Shown here: positions 34,670 to 45,251 of the stretch, piece after piece | Layout: the number at the start of each line of letters is the position of its first letter | How positions within the stretch are numbered: position 1 is the first letter of the stretch | Source: Myxococcales bacterium | Lineage (GTDB): Bacteria; Myxococcota_A; Polyangia; Polyangiales; SLQV01 | Length of the DNA: 47,718 nt | Assembly: GCA_007124745.1 (NCBI GenBank) | Contig: SLEO01000151.1 | Location: 1 to 47,718 of the forward strand | Direction of reading: 5' to 3' | Position numbers and translations under genes: made by a program | The notes under the pieces: generated by a model | The model's database searches: none | Told to the model about the DNA's origin: nothing | What the model saw: only the letters and a program-made list of their open reading frames with translations

Positions 34670-37261
34670 TTAGCGCAGCGCCTGCGCTTGGGCGAGGTGA
34701 ACCTCACCCCCTATCAAATACATGAAGCGGTGAAATGCCGTGTCTTTGTCGAGAAATACGAGGTGTACGCGGCCTTGCGGCAGATCCACTTGAAGGGGTA
34801 AGCTGCCCAAATCTCGGTCGCCGATGCGCACCTGGATATCGCTGCCCTCGTCCGCATCCGCAGCGTCCTTCGGTCGCTCAACAAGCAGGCGCGCCTGGTC
34901 CTCGGGGAGCGCGTCTTGTTTAGGCATCTCGGACAACGTCGCCAGGTCCGCTTTCCCGCCGAAGCGCAAGCGGTCGCTCAAGCGCTGCGCCTCCGATGCG
35001 AGCGATGGCGTCTCGACGACCGTCACCGCTGGCTCCGCAGGGGGTGACGCTGGCGCACGACGCGATGACAAGGTGCCAGCGCCCCCTTGCAGCGTCCGGT
35101 AAAGGAAATACCCGCCTAGGACCGCCAAAAGGAAGAGCAACCAGAACGCGATGCGGGTGCGATTGGACGCCAACGGCAGCAGCGAGTCTGTGTTCCCAGA
35201 ACTTGCATCCCTCTCCCCGTAACCGTCACCGGTGCGCTGCGTGTCGACGGTCTCTGCCGTCACGCTGGAGAGCGCGGCGATATCCGAAGCGTTCAGGTTG
35301 CGTCCGGCGGTATCCTCGGTCGTTGCCCCGGCGCCAGCGCCTGCCGCAACGCCGCCCACCGCGCCCCGCGCATTATCGCGGCCCGGGGTGCGCTCTGATG
35401 CGCTTGGCAGTTCCTGCGACGCTGCCGTTTCGGTTGGGGGAGGCGGCGGTTCGGCGGCGGCGCTTCCCACCGCGACGCGAGGTGCGGCTGCCTCTGACAG
35501 GGCCGACGCCTCCTTTGCAGGGCCAGCAGTCGACACGGAAGAACCAGGTGCCGAGATCGGGGCATCGGGCGTTTCGATGTCGAGTAACGCGCCGTGGCGC
35601 AGCAAATCTCGTAGCGCGTCGCGCACAGCGGCAGCGTCAACAGACTCGCCCAGCAGTGCTAGCGGCGGGGCACCCCCGGCGAGTTGCTGAATCAAGCTTT
35701 TGCGTTCGGGTGGCGAGAACTTAAGCAAGGCCTGAAGGGCTTGATCATCGAGCTTAATCGCGCGGACAGCGGCCAAAGTCGCACCGAGTTCAAAGGACAG
35801 CACAAGCCCACTCAGACGCGCGAACGCTTCTTGAAGCGTGCTTACTGTTCCGCCAGCGAACTTGGCTTTGACCGGGGCGGTGATCTCCGTGACCTGAAAA
35901 ACGCCGGTTCGAGACGCAAGGAATGCGACCAGCGAACCCATGCCCGAGGCGTAATGCCCATCGATGGCGGTCCTCGACGCGCTCATCAACATGCCTTGGC
36001 GCAGGTCGAGCTCAAACATGCTGTGCGCAGCCCTCAAGACGACTTTTGCGTCGGGGCGCAAGCGGGCCACGCGGAGAATGATCTGCCAGGGCGATATAGG
36101 GTGGAGCCGGCCGTTGACCGGGCCCTTTCGGCCCAGCGCTGTTTCCAAGTGACTCAACGGCGCAACCTGGCGTTCGAGCGCAGACCGCACCTCCAGCGCA
36201 GCCGCCTCCGGATCTTTGGCGACAAAAAACTCCGCATCTCGCACACCGAGTTCGATCGCGCGGTCGCGATAGGTCTCGGAGCTGAGCGCCACTACACCGG
36301 GAGCATGCTCACTCAACGGGCAGCCCGTGAGCTGCGCCCAGAGCGCCAACCCTTCTTCGCTTCGGCGACCGATGCCGCAGACAAACGCGTCAATCGGGGC
36401 ATGCGCGAGCGCTCCTCGCGCCTCTGCGATGGTCGTCGCGGTGACCACTTCGACACCCACCGCCCTCAGAACCCGAGGGACTTCACTGAGCTTCTCGAGC
36501 TGCCCGAGGACGATCACGCGCAGTCCGCCAAGCGAGCCGACCGGGCCTGACGCCGCGGGCCTGCGAGAGCCGCTCGTGAGCCCCGGTCGCACCGACCAGT
36601 GCTTCGGCACATCCCTACCCGTGAGCGATGCCCCGACGCGGCGCAATCCCTCCTCAAGCCATTGGGACGCATCTCTGCGCTGCTGGCCTGTCACGGTGCG
36701 CCGCCCCAGCTCGGTTCGCAGCGCATCGAAGGCCTGGCGACTTCGGCTCTCGAGCGCCGCAAGGTACTCGATGCCCGGTTCCCCCGAGTCTCCTCCCGCC
36801 GCGTCTCCCGCCCCGGAAGGACCCGCCCCCGCCGAACCATCGCCACCGTCCTCCGGGCCGACCGCTTGCACGCGCACCTGTGACTGGGTGCCAACGGAGG
36901 CCGCAGCGGCGGCGATCGTCACCGCTTCCGAAGTCTGACCGCTGGTCAGGGTACCGCTGCCGTAGTGACGTCGAAGCCGCGTCAGTTCCATCACGCAGTC
37001 TTGTGCGCTCGTCGCATCGAGCGCTTCGAGACGCCCCACTAACTCCGCCAAACGCTGCGTCAGTCCATCCACGCGAAACACCTTTGCGGAGGCATAAAGC
37101 GCATTGAGACGGCGCCTTAAATCGTCCAGTGTCCGCGGCGAAGCGCCGGGCTTGGAGAGCAGCAACGCAATGTCGACGACCTCCGCAAGTTTGCGGTCGA
37201 GACCGGACAAAAAGCGCTCGCGCGCGGCGGCCATCGATGCGCTTGCGTTTACTTCAACCAC
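34670..37261 (-). CDS. PATAN/DUF4388-like protein with degenerate receiver-like segment, TM helix and C-terminal PEGA-like domain
   Basis: GPVNGRLHPISPWQIILRVARLRPDAKVVLRAAHSMFELDLRQGMLMSASRTAIDG; TM RIAFWLLFLLAVLGGYFLY; C-term IGDRDLGSLPLQVDLPQGRVHLVFL. Confidence 0.7.
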   Translation of the reverse strand: MVEVNASASMAAARERFLSGLDRKLAEVVDIALLLSKPGASPRTLDDLRRRLNALYASAKVFRVDGLTQRLAELVGRLEALDATSAQDCVMELTRLRRHYGSGTLTSGQTSEAVTIAAAAASVGTQSQVRVQAVGPEDGGDGSAGAGPSGAGDAAGGDSGEPGIEYLAALESRSRQAFDALRTELGRRTVTGQQRRDASQWLEEGLRRVGASLTGRDVPKHWSVRPGLTSGSRRPAASGPVGSLGGLRVIVLGQLEKLSEVPRVLRAVGVEVVTATTIAEARGALAHAPIDAFVCGIGRRSEEGLALWAQLTGCPLSEHAPGVVALSSETYRDRAIELGVRDAEFFVAKDPEAAALEVRSALERQVAPLSHLETALGRKGPVNGRLHPISPWQIILRVARLRPDAKVVLRAAHSMFELDLRQGMLMSASRTAIDGHYASGMGSLVAFLASRTGVFQVTEITAPVKAKFAGGTVSTLQEAFARLSGLVLSFELGATLAAVRAIKLDDQALQALLKFSPPERKSLIQQLAGGAPPLALLGESVDAAAVRDALRDLLRHGALLDIETPDAPISAPGSSVSTAGPAKEASALSEAAAPRVAVGSAAAEPPPPPTETAASQELPSASERTPGRDNARGAVGGVAAGAGAGATTEDTAGRNLNASDIAALSSVTAETVDTQRTGDGYGERDASSGNTDSLLPLASNRTRIAFWLLFLLAVLGGYFLYRTLQGGAGTLSSRRAPASPPAEPAVTVVETPSLASEAQRLSDRLRFGGKADLATLSEMPKQDALPEDQARLLVERPKDAADADEGSDIQVRIGDRDLGSLPLQVDLPQGRVHLVFLDKDTAFHRFMYLIGGEVHLAQAQALR

Positions 37262-37494
37262 GGGAACACCTCGATGCGCTGCGCCTCACCGCGCTTCGAT
37301 TGCCTAACGACCAGCTCAATGCCCACTGTCTACTGTCCCTCTCAGCGGGTCCCGCCATGCGTGGGGCTTACCATGAGTGCATTGAGGAAAACAAGCCAAG
37401 GCGGTGGTATGCGGGACAAGGTCGAGTCACACTTAGTGACCTACTGGACGCACCAAGCGCTGACGTTTCGGCGCACTAGCCCCAGACCCCTATC

Positions 37495-39306
37495 ATGACC
37501 GGACCTGTGCACTCGCCGCTGATACCCACCGACCTGCCGAAGCTCGCTCAGGCGGGCGACGTACGCACCGGCGCTCAGCTCATTTGGGAGACCCTAGCGC
37601 GCGAGGGCGTGGACATTGTGTTCGGCTATCCCGGCGGCGCCATCATGCCCGCCTATGACGCCATGCCGGGCTACGGCATCCGCCATATCCTGACGCGACA
37701 CGAGCAGAGCGCGGCGCACATGGCGGACGGCTACGCCCGCGCCTCAGGTCGCGTGGGCGTCGCTATCGCCACCAGCGGACCTGGGGCGACGAATCTGGTG
37801 ACGGGCATTGCGACGGCCATGCTCGATTCGTCGCCGATTGTCTGCATTACCGGCCAGGTGCCCTCGACGCTGATCGGCTCGGACGCGTTTCAGGAAGTGG
37901 ACTTCACCGGCGTCACCCTGCCGGTCACCAAGCATAACTACCTGGTGACGCGCGCCGAGGACATCGTCGCCGCCATTCGTGAAGCGCTCTACATCGCCGC
38001 CTCCGGCCGCCCCGGACCGGTCGTCGTCGACATCACCAAAGACGCGCAGCAGGCGTCGTGTCCTTTTCGTTGGGATAGCAAGCCCATCTCGCTGCCAGGC
38101 TACCGGCCGGACATGCCTGTCTTGCCACCAGAGAAGGTTGCGAAAGCCTGCAGCATGCTGGCCGCAGCACGCACCCCCGTAATTTTGTCGGGACAAGGCG
38201 TCATCCGTTCGGGTGCGACGGATGCGCTTATCGCCTTCGCCGAAAAGACGAACATTCCCGTCGCCTGCACGTTGCTTGGCCTCGGCGGCTTCCCCGCATC
38301 CCATGAGCTGAGTTTGGGCATGATGGGCATGCATGGCGAAGCCTGGGTCAACCAAGCGATACAGCAGTCAGACCTGCTCATCGCCGTGGGCATGCGTTTC
38401 GATGACCGCGTGACGGGCACCCTCGCCACTTACGCGCCGCATGCCAAGAAAATTCATATCGAACTCGACCGCGCGGAGGTCAACAAAAACGTGAAGGTAG
38501 ACTTGCCGCTGCTCGGTGATGCGCGGCAAATTTTGACCGCCCTCACCGCAGAGGTCGCAGAGACCAAGCGCGAGGACTTATGGGCCGGCATCAACAACGC
38601 CAAAGGCGACTCGGCAGTCCGCGATATCCAAACCCTGCCGGACACGGGCAAGCTCTTCGCAGCACACGTCATTCACGATCTCTGGCGCTACACGAAGGGT
38701 GCTGCCGTCGTCGTCACGGACGTGGGCCAGCACCAGATGTGGGAAGCCCAGTACTACAAGCATGACTACCCGCGCAGGCTCATCACCTCCGGCGGACTCG
38801 GAACGATGGGCTTTGCTCTACCCGCGGGCATGGGCGCCTTTTGTTCACAGCCCGAAGGCCCTGCAGTGTGGGTGGTTGCCGGCGATGGCGGCATTCAGAT
38901 GACCGCGGCGGAGCTTTCGTGCTGTGCCCAGGAGGGCATCAAGGTCAACGTCGCGATCATCAACAACGGCTTTCTCGGTATGGTCCGTCAGTGGCAGCAG
39001 TTCTTTTACGGCGGGCGCTACGTGGCCACCCCTATCCAAAGCCCTGACTTCGTTAAACTAGCGGACGCCCATGGACTTAAGGGGCTGCGCGTGACCGAGC
39101 GTGGCGAGGTCAGAGCCGCTATCGAGGCGGCGGAGGCGAGCCCCATCACCACCGTTATCGACTTCCGGGTCGAGCAAGAGGACAGTGTTTACCCGATGGT
39201 GCCCTCGGGCGCGGCGCTCGGTGACATGATCCGAAGGCCGGACAGCGCCACACCTGTAGACGCGCAGCTCGGCCACAACCCCATTTTCGAGACCGCGAAG
39301 GACTAG
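37495..39306 (+). CDS. ilvB: Acetolactate synthase large subunit
   Basis: GAQLIWETLAREGVDIVFGYPGGAIMPAYDAM, HEQSAAHMADGYARASGRVGVAIATSGPGATNLVTGIATAMLDS; TPP motif GDGGIQMTAAELS. Confidence 0.97.
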   Translation: MTGPVHSPLIPTDLPKLAQAGDVRTGAQLIWETLAREGVDIVFGYPGGAIMPAYDAMPGYGIRHILTRHEQSAAHMADGYARASGRVGVAIATSGPGATNLVTGIATAMLDSSPIVCITGQVPSTLIGSDAFQEVDFTGVTLPVTKHNYLVTRAEDIVAAIREALYIAASGRPGPVVVDITKDAQQASCPFRWDSKPISLPGYRPDMPVLPPEKVAKACSMLAAARTPVILSGQGVIRSGATDALIAFAEKTNIPVACTLLGLGGFPASHELSLGMMGMHGEAWVNQAIQQSDLLIAVGMRFDDRVTGTLATYAPHAKKIHIELDRAEVNKNVKVDLPLLGDARQILTALTAEVAETKREDLWAGINNAKGDSAVRDIQTLPDTGKLFAAHVIHDLWRYTKGAAVVVTDVGQHQMWEAQYYKHDYPRRLITSGGLGTMGFALPAGMGAFCSQPEGPAVWVVAGDGGIQMTAAELSCCAQEGIKVNVAIINNGFLGMVRQWQQFFYGGRYVATPIQSPDFVKLADAHGLKGLRVTERGEVRAAIEAAEASPITTVIDFRVEQEDSVYPMVPSGAALGDMIRRPDSATPVDAQLGHNPIFETAKD

Positions 39307-39309
39307 GTC

Positions 39310-39846
39310 ATGACCTCACCAGGCTCACGCACGTTTGTGGCTTATGTCGAAGATAAGCCCGGCGTCCTCAACCGCGTGGCGTCGCTCTTTAGGCGTCGCA
39401 ACTTCAACATCGAGTCATTGAACGTCGGCAAGACGCACATGCCCGGCGTATCGCGTATGACTTTCGTCGCAAGCGCCGACCGCGACACCGCACTCCGCGT
39501 TGAGGCCAACCTCTACAAACTGGTCAACGTCCTGCACGTCGAGGACATCACCGATGCGCCGGCGGTTTACCGACTGCTCGCCCTCATCAAAGTGCGGGTC
39601 GAGCCCGCACAGCGACCTGAGGTGCTGCAGCTCGTGGAGGTGTTCCGCGCCAAGGTAGTGGATGTCAGCGCTTCGACGTTGGTAGTGGAACTCGCCGGAA
39701 CCGGCGAGAAGGTCGAAGGCTTGGTGGCCGTCCTGCGGCCCTATGGCATCGAAGAGCTCGTTCAAACCGGCGTCGTTGCGATGGAGCGCGGCAGTGGCCA
39801 CGGGCCATCTCTCGCGTCCGCATCCCTCCGCCCCCGATTCGACTGA
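39310..39846 (+). CDS. ilvN: Acetolactate synthase small (regulatory) subunit
   Basis: ACT domain FVAYVEDKPGVLNRVASLFRRRNFNIESLNVGKT. Confidence 0.95.
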   Translation: MTSPGSRTFVAYVEDKPGVLNRVASLFRRRNFNIESLNVGKTHMPGVSRMTFVASADRDTALRVEANLYKLVNVLHVEDITDAPAVYRLLALIKVRVEPAQRPEVLQLVEVFRAKVVDVSASTLVVELAGTGEKVEGLVAVLRPYGIEELVQTGVVAMERGSGHGPSLASASLRPRFD

Positions 39847-40179
39847 AGCCCACTAGGCTTGAGGCGCGTTTAGCGGACATCCCGTGCCCGCTGCAAATGC
39901 CGGCTGAGCGTGATGCATTGCCGTCGTCCATGCGCCTTCTCAGCGGACATTTTCACCTTCCTCGAAACGTCCCCTAAACGAAATCAAGCCTATTCTCGAC
40001 GTGTCGGCGCTTTGGATTAAACTTAGCGCCTTGGCCGTGAGCGGCCGTTGCGGGTCAGCCGTCGCGCGTCGACGGTCTGCCCGCCGGACGAACGTCCCAA
40101 GATTAGGCATCCCAAGCAAGCCCAAGGCCCGCCGGAGCACACTGCCGGGCCCGCCCCGAATAGAAGGAAACGCAATCAC

Positions 40180-41193
40180 ATGGCTACCATCCGCTACGAC
40201 CGAGACGCCAACATCGAAGAGATCCGCAGCAAGCGCGTCGGCATTATTGGCTTTGGCTCCCAGGGGCACGCCCACGCCCTCAATCTCAAAGAGAGCGGTG
40301 TTGAGGTCATGGTTGGCTTGCGAGCCTCCAGTAAGTCCGTCGCTGTCGCGCAGAAGGCGGGCCTTACCGTCGCCGAGCCAGCGGAAGTCGCCAAGAGCTG
40401 TGATGTGATCATGCTGCTCGCGCCGGACACCGCGCAGCCCAAGCTTTTCGAGGACGCGATTAAGCCCCACCTCACCGCCGGCAAAACGCTGATGTTCGCC
40501 CACGGGTTCAACATTCGCTACGGCACCATCAAGCCGCCCGCAGACGTGGACGTGTCGATGGTTGCGCCGAAAGGTCCCGGCCACCGCGTGCGCGAGACGT
40601 TCGTGGAAGGCGGCGGCGTTCCTGCACTGATTGCGGTGGCGCAGGACGCGAGCGGTAAGGCGGAGACCGTGGCGCTTGCGTACGCGGCTGCCATCGGTTC
40701 CGCCCGCGCCGGCGTGCTGACGACGACCTTTTCCGAAGAGACGGAGACGGACCTTTTCGGTGAGCAGGCTGTACTTTGCGGCGGCGTCAGTGAACTCGTG
40801 AAGGCCGGGTTTCAGACGCTTGTCGACGCAGGCTATCAGCCCGAAGTCGCCTACTTCGAATGCCTCCATGAGCTGAAGCTTATCGTGGACCTCATGTACC
40901 GCGGTGGCCTCAACTACATGCGCTACAGCATCAGCGACACCGCCGAGTACGGCGACTACGTGTCGGGGCCTCGCGTGATCGGCGATGAGAGCCGCAAGGC
41001 CATGAAGGCTGTTCTTGAAGACATCCGCAATGGCACCTTCGCCAAGAACTGGATTGAAGAGGACCGCAGCGGTCGCGGCAGCTTCCACGGCCGGCGTCAT
41101 GCGGAGCACGAGCTCCTACTCGAGCGCGTCGGCGAAAAGCTACGCGACATGATGCCCTTCGTTGATCCCGTTAAAGTTAAAGAAGGCCAGTAG
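40180..41193 (+). CDS. ilvC: Ketol-acid reductoisomerase (class I)
   Basis: [62 protein letters not shown] at 40180 ([14 protein letters not shown]). Confidence 0.97.
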   Translation: MATIRYDRDANIEEIRSKRVGIIGFGSQGHAHALNLKESGVEVMVGLRASSKSVAVAQKAGLTVAEPAEVAKSCDVIMLLAPDTAQPKLFEDAIKPHLTAGKTLMFAHGFNIRYGTIKPPADVDVSMVAPKGPGHRVRETFVEGGGVPALIAVAQDASGKAETVALAYAAAIGSARAGVLTTTFSEETETDLFGEQAVLCGGVSELVKAGFQTLVDAGYQPEVAYFECLHELKLIVDLMYRGGLNYMRYSISDTAEYGDYVSGPRVIGDESRKAMKAVLEDIRNGTFAKNWIEEDRSGRGSFHGRRHAEHELLLERVGEKLRDMMPFVDPVKVKEGQ

Positions 41194-41200
41194 CTGCTAC

Positions 41201-41238
41201 GGCTAGCGACCCCGCATCAAGGAGGGAGGTCGCTAGCC
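41201..41238 (+). promoter_or_regulatory. Intercistronic hairpin 1, ilvC-leuA
   Basis: GGCTAGCGACC (41201-41211) / GGTCGCTAGCC (41228-41238), perfect 11-bp stem. Confidence 0.6.
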
Positions 41239-41256
41239 TCAGCTGCGGCAGGAGAT

Positions 41257-41288
41257 GCCGTGGCGCGCACCCTCGTGCGGGCCACGGC
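41257..41288 (+). promoter_or_regulatory. Hairpin 2 just upstream of leuA
   Basis: GCCGTGGC-g-CGCAC-CCTC-GTGCG-g-GCCACGGC. Confidence 0.6.
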
Positions 41289-41302
41289 CAGAATGGAGTA
41301 CC

Positions 41303-43021
41303 GTGGAGACCACAGCTGAGTGCACGCAAGGTTCTGACTACGTTCGTGTCTTCGACACGACGCTACGCGACGGTGAGCAGTCACCGGGTGCAACACTCAC
41401 CTCATCTGAAAAGCTAGAGATTGCGCGCGCCCTTTCGCGCCTAGGCGTCGACACGATTGAATCGGGCTTTCCCGCGGCTTCCCCCGACGACCTCTACGCC
41501 GTGCAGCAAATCGCTGACATCGTCGGCCAGACCGAGGTGAACTCCCGCGGCGGGCAGTCGATTCCCACTATCTGCGGCCTCGCCCGCGCCTCCGAACCCG
41601 ATATCGAGAAAGCCTGGACAGCCGTGAAGGGCGCCCGCTTTCCGCGCATCCACACCTTCATCGCCACCTCGCCGATTCATCGCGAGCACAAGCTTCGCCT
41701 CTCCCGCGAAGAAATCCTCGCGCGCGTACGGACGATGGTGGGCTATGCCCGCTCGCTCTGCCCGGATGTCGAGTTCAGTCCGGAAGACGCTGGACGAACG
41801 GAAAGCGACTTCCTGCATGAAGTGCTCAGCGTCGCCATCGATGCGGGTGCCACCACACTCAACATCCCGGACACCGTCGGCTACACGCTGCCCCAGGAAA
41901 TGGGCGCGATTATCGCGGGCATTCGCGAGCATGTCCCCAACATCGACCAGGCGGTGATCTCCGTTCACTGTCACAACGACCTCGGCCTGGCGACGGCCAA
42001 CAGCCTCGCGGCCATCCTCAATGGCGCCCGCCAAGTGGAGGTGGCCATCAACGGTATCGGCGAGCGCGCTGGCAATACCGCCCTCGAAGAAATAGTGATG
42101 GCGCTGCATACCCGCTCCGCCATCCTGGGTTTGCGGACCGGCATAGACAGCACGCAGCTCACGCGCACAAGCCGCCTCGTGAGCCAACGTACGGGCATGG
42201 TGGTGCAGCCGAACAAGGCGGTGGTTGGAGCCAACGCGTTCGCCCATGAGGCGGGCATCCACCAGGACGGCATGCTCAAGAATGCCGACACCTACGAAAT
42301 CATGAAGCCGGAATCGGTGGGCGCGGCCAAGTCCGCCCTCGTTCTCGGCAAGCACTCGGGCAGGCACGCCCTGGAGAGCCGTCTCCGCGAGCTTGGCCAT
42401 CAGCTCGACAAAGCTGCCTTGAGTGAGACCTTCGACCGCTTCAAGGCGCTGGCGGACCGGCGCAAGCAAATCACCGACGCTGACCTTGAAGCACTGGTCG
42501 TTAACACCGCCGAGAGCCTGTCCGTCGCCTACGTGCTCGATAGCCTCCAGGTGTCCGCGGGCCATCATGGCCTCGCCACCGCGACGGTACGCCTCCGGCG
42601 CCCAGACGGCGCGGTAGCGACACACGCCTCCGTAGGCACAGGACCCGTCGATGCCATCTACAAGGCTATCGACACCCTTCTGCCCACCAACCGCTCGCTG
42701 ATGGAGTACACGGTGCACTCCGTCACGGAAGGCATCGATGCCCTCGGGCAGGTCACCGTGCGGGTGCATGCACCGCGTATGGAAGGGCGTCTCAATCCCC
42801 AGTCCGAGCAGGGCCAAGGGCTGTTCTTCAGCGGTAGCGGTGCGCACACTGACGTGCTGATCGCGAGTGCCCAGGCCTACCTGGCAGCGGTGAACCGCCA
42901 CATCAGCGCGCTCGGTGGCCTGAAGCAAGAGGGAGGGGCTTGGGTGGGCGCCGTGAGCGAGCCATCCTCGAGCCGGCCGCCTTCCCTAACGACCTCTGCC
43001 GCCTCAGCCGCCAAGGCTTAA
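41303..43021 (+). CDS. leuA: 2-isopropylmalate synthase
   Basis: [67 protein letters not shown]-terminal LeuA dimer domain. GTG 41303 preferred over the ORF start 41255. Confidence 0.95.
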   Translation: METTAECTQGSDYVRVFDTTLRDGEQSPGATLTSSEKLEIARALSRLGVDTIESGFPAASPDDLYAVQQIADIVGQTEVNSRGGQSIPTICGLARASEPDIEKAWTAVKGARFPRIHTFIATSPIHREHKLRLSREEILARVRTMVGYARSLCPDVEFSPEDAGRTESDFLHEVLSVAIDAGATTLNIPDTVGYTLPQEMGAIIAGIREHVPNIDQAVISVHCHNDLGLATANSLAAILNGARQVEVAINGIGERAGNTALEEIVMALHTRSAILGLRTGIDSTQLTRTSRLVSQRTGMVVQPNKAVVGANAFAHEAGIHQDGMLKNADTYEIMKPESVGAAKSALVLGKHSGRHALESRLRELGHQLDKAALSETFDRFKALADRRKQITDADLEALVVNTAESLSVAYVLDSLQVSAGHHGLATATVRLRRPDGAVATHASVGTGPVDAIYKAIDTLLPTNRSLMEYTVHSVTEGIDALGQVTVRVHAPRMEGRLNPQSEQGQGLFFSGSGAHTDVLIASAQAYLAAVNRHISALGGLKQEGGAWVGAVSEPSSSRPPSLTTSAASAAKA

Positions 43022-43121
43022 AGCAGCGCGCCCCAACCAATTTAACCTGTTTCTACGGGACGCACCGGGCCGGAAAGGCTATTCTACCGCGTTCCGTCGC
43101 GACGATATCAAGCCCCTGGAG

Positions 43122-44543
43122 ATGAAGATGAGTCAGCAAGCACAGACCTTGGTGGATAAGGTCTGGGACCGCCACATCGTAAGTGAGCAACCCGACCGGC
43201 CGTCGATGATCTACATCGACCTGCACCTCATTCACGAAGTGACCTCGCCTCAGGCTTTTGCGGCCCTTGAGGAGCGCGGCCTCAAGCTGCGGCAGCCGGA
43301 GCGAACCGTGGCCACGATGGACCACTCAACGCCCACGGACCCGCGTAGGCTTGAAGTGCTCGATGGGCAGTCACGCAAGCAGCTCGATCTACTGCGGCGC
43401 AACTGCGAGAAGTACGGCGTCACCCTCTACGGCCTCGGACACAACCGTAACGGTATCGTCCATGTCATTGGTCCCGAACTTGGGCTGACCCAGCCGGGTA
43501 TGACCATCGTCTGCGGCGATAGCCATACCTCGACGCACGGCGCATTTGGCGCGCTCGCGTTCGGCATCGGTACCACCGAGGTGTCGCACGTCTTGGCGAC
43601 CCAGTGCTTGCTTCAGCACCGCCCTAAGTCCTTTGAGGTACGCGTCGACGGCGAGCTGCCCGAAGGCGTCGGCGCTAAAGACATCGCGCTGGCGATCATC
43701 GCGGAAATCGGCACGGATGGCGGCACGGGCCACGTCTTCGAGTTTCGCGGCAGCGCGATCGAAGCCCTCAGCATGGAGGGGCGCATGACGCTGTGTAACA
43801 TGTCCATCGAAGCCGGCGCGCGAGCGGGCCTGGTGGCGCCGGACGAGAAAACCTTCGCCTACCTCGAAGGCCGCGACTTCGCCCCCAAGGGTGCGGCTTG
43901 GCAGGCCGCGGTAGCGGATTGGCGCAGCCTCAGCACGGACGAAGGTGCCACGTTCAGCCGTTCGCTTACGCTCGATGCGAGCAAGCTTGCACCGATGATC
44001 ACCTTCGGGACGAACCCCGGCATGGGTCAGGCCATCGACAAGGACCTGCCCCGCCCGGAAGACCTGGGTTCGGATCAGGCAGCGGCAGAGCTTCAGAAGG
44101 CGCTCGACTACATGGGGCTTGAGTCGGGCAAAGCGCTGCTGGGTCACCCCGTCGACGTGGTCTTCATCGGCTCCTGCACCAACTCGCGCATCAGCGACCT
44201 GCGGGAGGCCGCCGAAATCTTCAAGGGCAGGCAGGTCGCAGAAGGCGTCCGCACCCTCGTGGTTCCTGGTTCCCAGGACATCAAGCGCCAAGCAGAAGCC
44301 GAAGGCCTCGATGCGGTCTTTCGCGCCGCGGGCGCCGAGTGGCGCGAGCCCGGATGCTCGATGTGCATTGCGATGAACGGAGACCAGCTCTCGCCCGGTC
44401 AGTACGCCGTGAGCACGAGCAACCGCAACTTTGAAGGTCGTCAAGGACGCGGTGGTCGCACGTTCCTGGCCTCGCCGCGCACCGCTGCCGCCGCGGCCAT
44501 CAAGGGCTGCGTCACCGACCCGAGGACAGTCAAAGCAGGCTAG
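43122..44543 (+). CDS. leuC: 3-isopropylmalate dehydratase large subunit
   Basis: [66 protein letters not shown]. Confidence 0.97.
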   Translation: MKMSQQAQTLVDKVWDRHIVSEQPDRPSMIYIDLHLIHEVTSPQAFAALEERGLKLRQPERTVATMDHSTPTDPRRLEVLDGQSRKQLDLLRRNCEKYGVTLYGLGHNRNGIVHVIGPELGLTQPGMTIVCGDSHTSTHGAFGALAFGIGTTEVSHVLATQCLLQHRPKSFEVRVDGELPEGVGAKDIALAIIAEIGTDGGTGHVFEFRGSAIEALSMEGRMTLCNMSIEAGARAGLVAPDEKTFAYLEGRDFAPKGAAWQAAVADWRSLSTDEGATFSRSLTLDASKLAPMITFGTNPGMGQAIDKDLPRPEDLGSDQAAAELQKALDYMGLESGKALLGHPVDVVFIGSCTNSRISDLREAAEIFKGRQVAEGVRTLVVPGSQDIKRQAEAEGLDAVFRAAGAEWREPGCSMCIAMNGDQLSPGQYAVSTSNRNFEGRQGRGGRTFLASPRTAAAAAIKGCVTDPRTVKAG

Positions 44544-44648
44544 CCGATTCGGCCGCGCCGCCATTCTGCACCGCTGAGGGGTCAGCCAGCGGAAACGGCC
44601 TGCGCCAGGCAGCCCCCCCAGCACGCACGTTTCGGTACTTTGGAGAAA

Positions 44649-45251
44649 ATGATGGAAGCACTCAAATCGCTCACGGCACAAGCGCTGGTTGTCCACCGAG
44701 ACAACATCGACACGGACCAGATTATTCCCGCGCGCTTCCTGAAAGTGACCGACAAGGCCGGGCTTGGTGACGCGCTTTTCGCCGACTGGCGCTACGCCGA
44801 GGACGGCACGCCCAAGGCCGACTTCGTCCTCAATCAGCCCTGGGCGAAGGGCCGAAAGATCCTCGTCGCTGGTCAGAACTTCGGTTCGGGCTCGTCGCGG
44901 GAGCACGCACCTTGGGCATTGCTGGGTTATGGTTTCCGGGCGGTGCTCGCACGCTCCTTCGCCGACATTTTCCGCAACAACGCGCTGAAGAACGGTGTGT
45001 TGCCCGTGGCACTGGGTGAGGCAGAGCACGGCAAAGTACTCGCCGCCTTGGCCGCCAACCGCGACGAAGCACTCACCGTTGACCTTGAAGCCTGTGCGGT
45101 CAGCCTCGGCGGCGAGCGCATCGCTTCCTTCGAGGTCGACGCCTTCGCCCGCCACTGCCTGCTCAATGGGCTCGACCAACTCGGCTATTTGCTGCACTTC
45201 GAAGCGGATATCGCCCGCTACGAAGCGGAACGAAGCCAGCGTGCTTACTGA
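44649..45251 (+). CDS. leuD: 3-isopropylmalate dehydratase small subunit
   Basis: DNIDTDQIIPARFLK, GQNFGSGSSREHAPWALLGYGFRAVLARSFADIFRNNALKNGVLPV. TTG at 44640 is an alternative start. Confidence 0.95.
   Translation: MMEALKSLTAQALVVHRDNIDTDQIIPARFLKVTDKAGLGDALFADWRYAEDGTPKADFVLNQPWAKGRKILVAGQNFGSGSSREHAPWALLGYGFRAVLARSFADIFRNNALKNGVLPVALGEAEHGKVLAALAANRDEALTVDLEACAVSLGGERIASFEVDAFARHCLLNGLDQLGYLLHFEADIARYEAERSQRAY

Noticed and set aside
39940-41109. 389-aa minus-strand ORF
   Set aside because: Antisense to ilvC; no recognisable motifs.
41441-42928. 495-aa minus-strand ORF
   Set aside because: Mirror of leuA coding sequence; same GC-rich antisense artefact.
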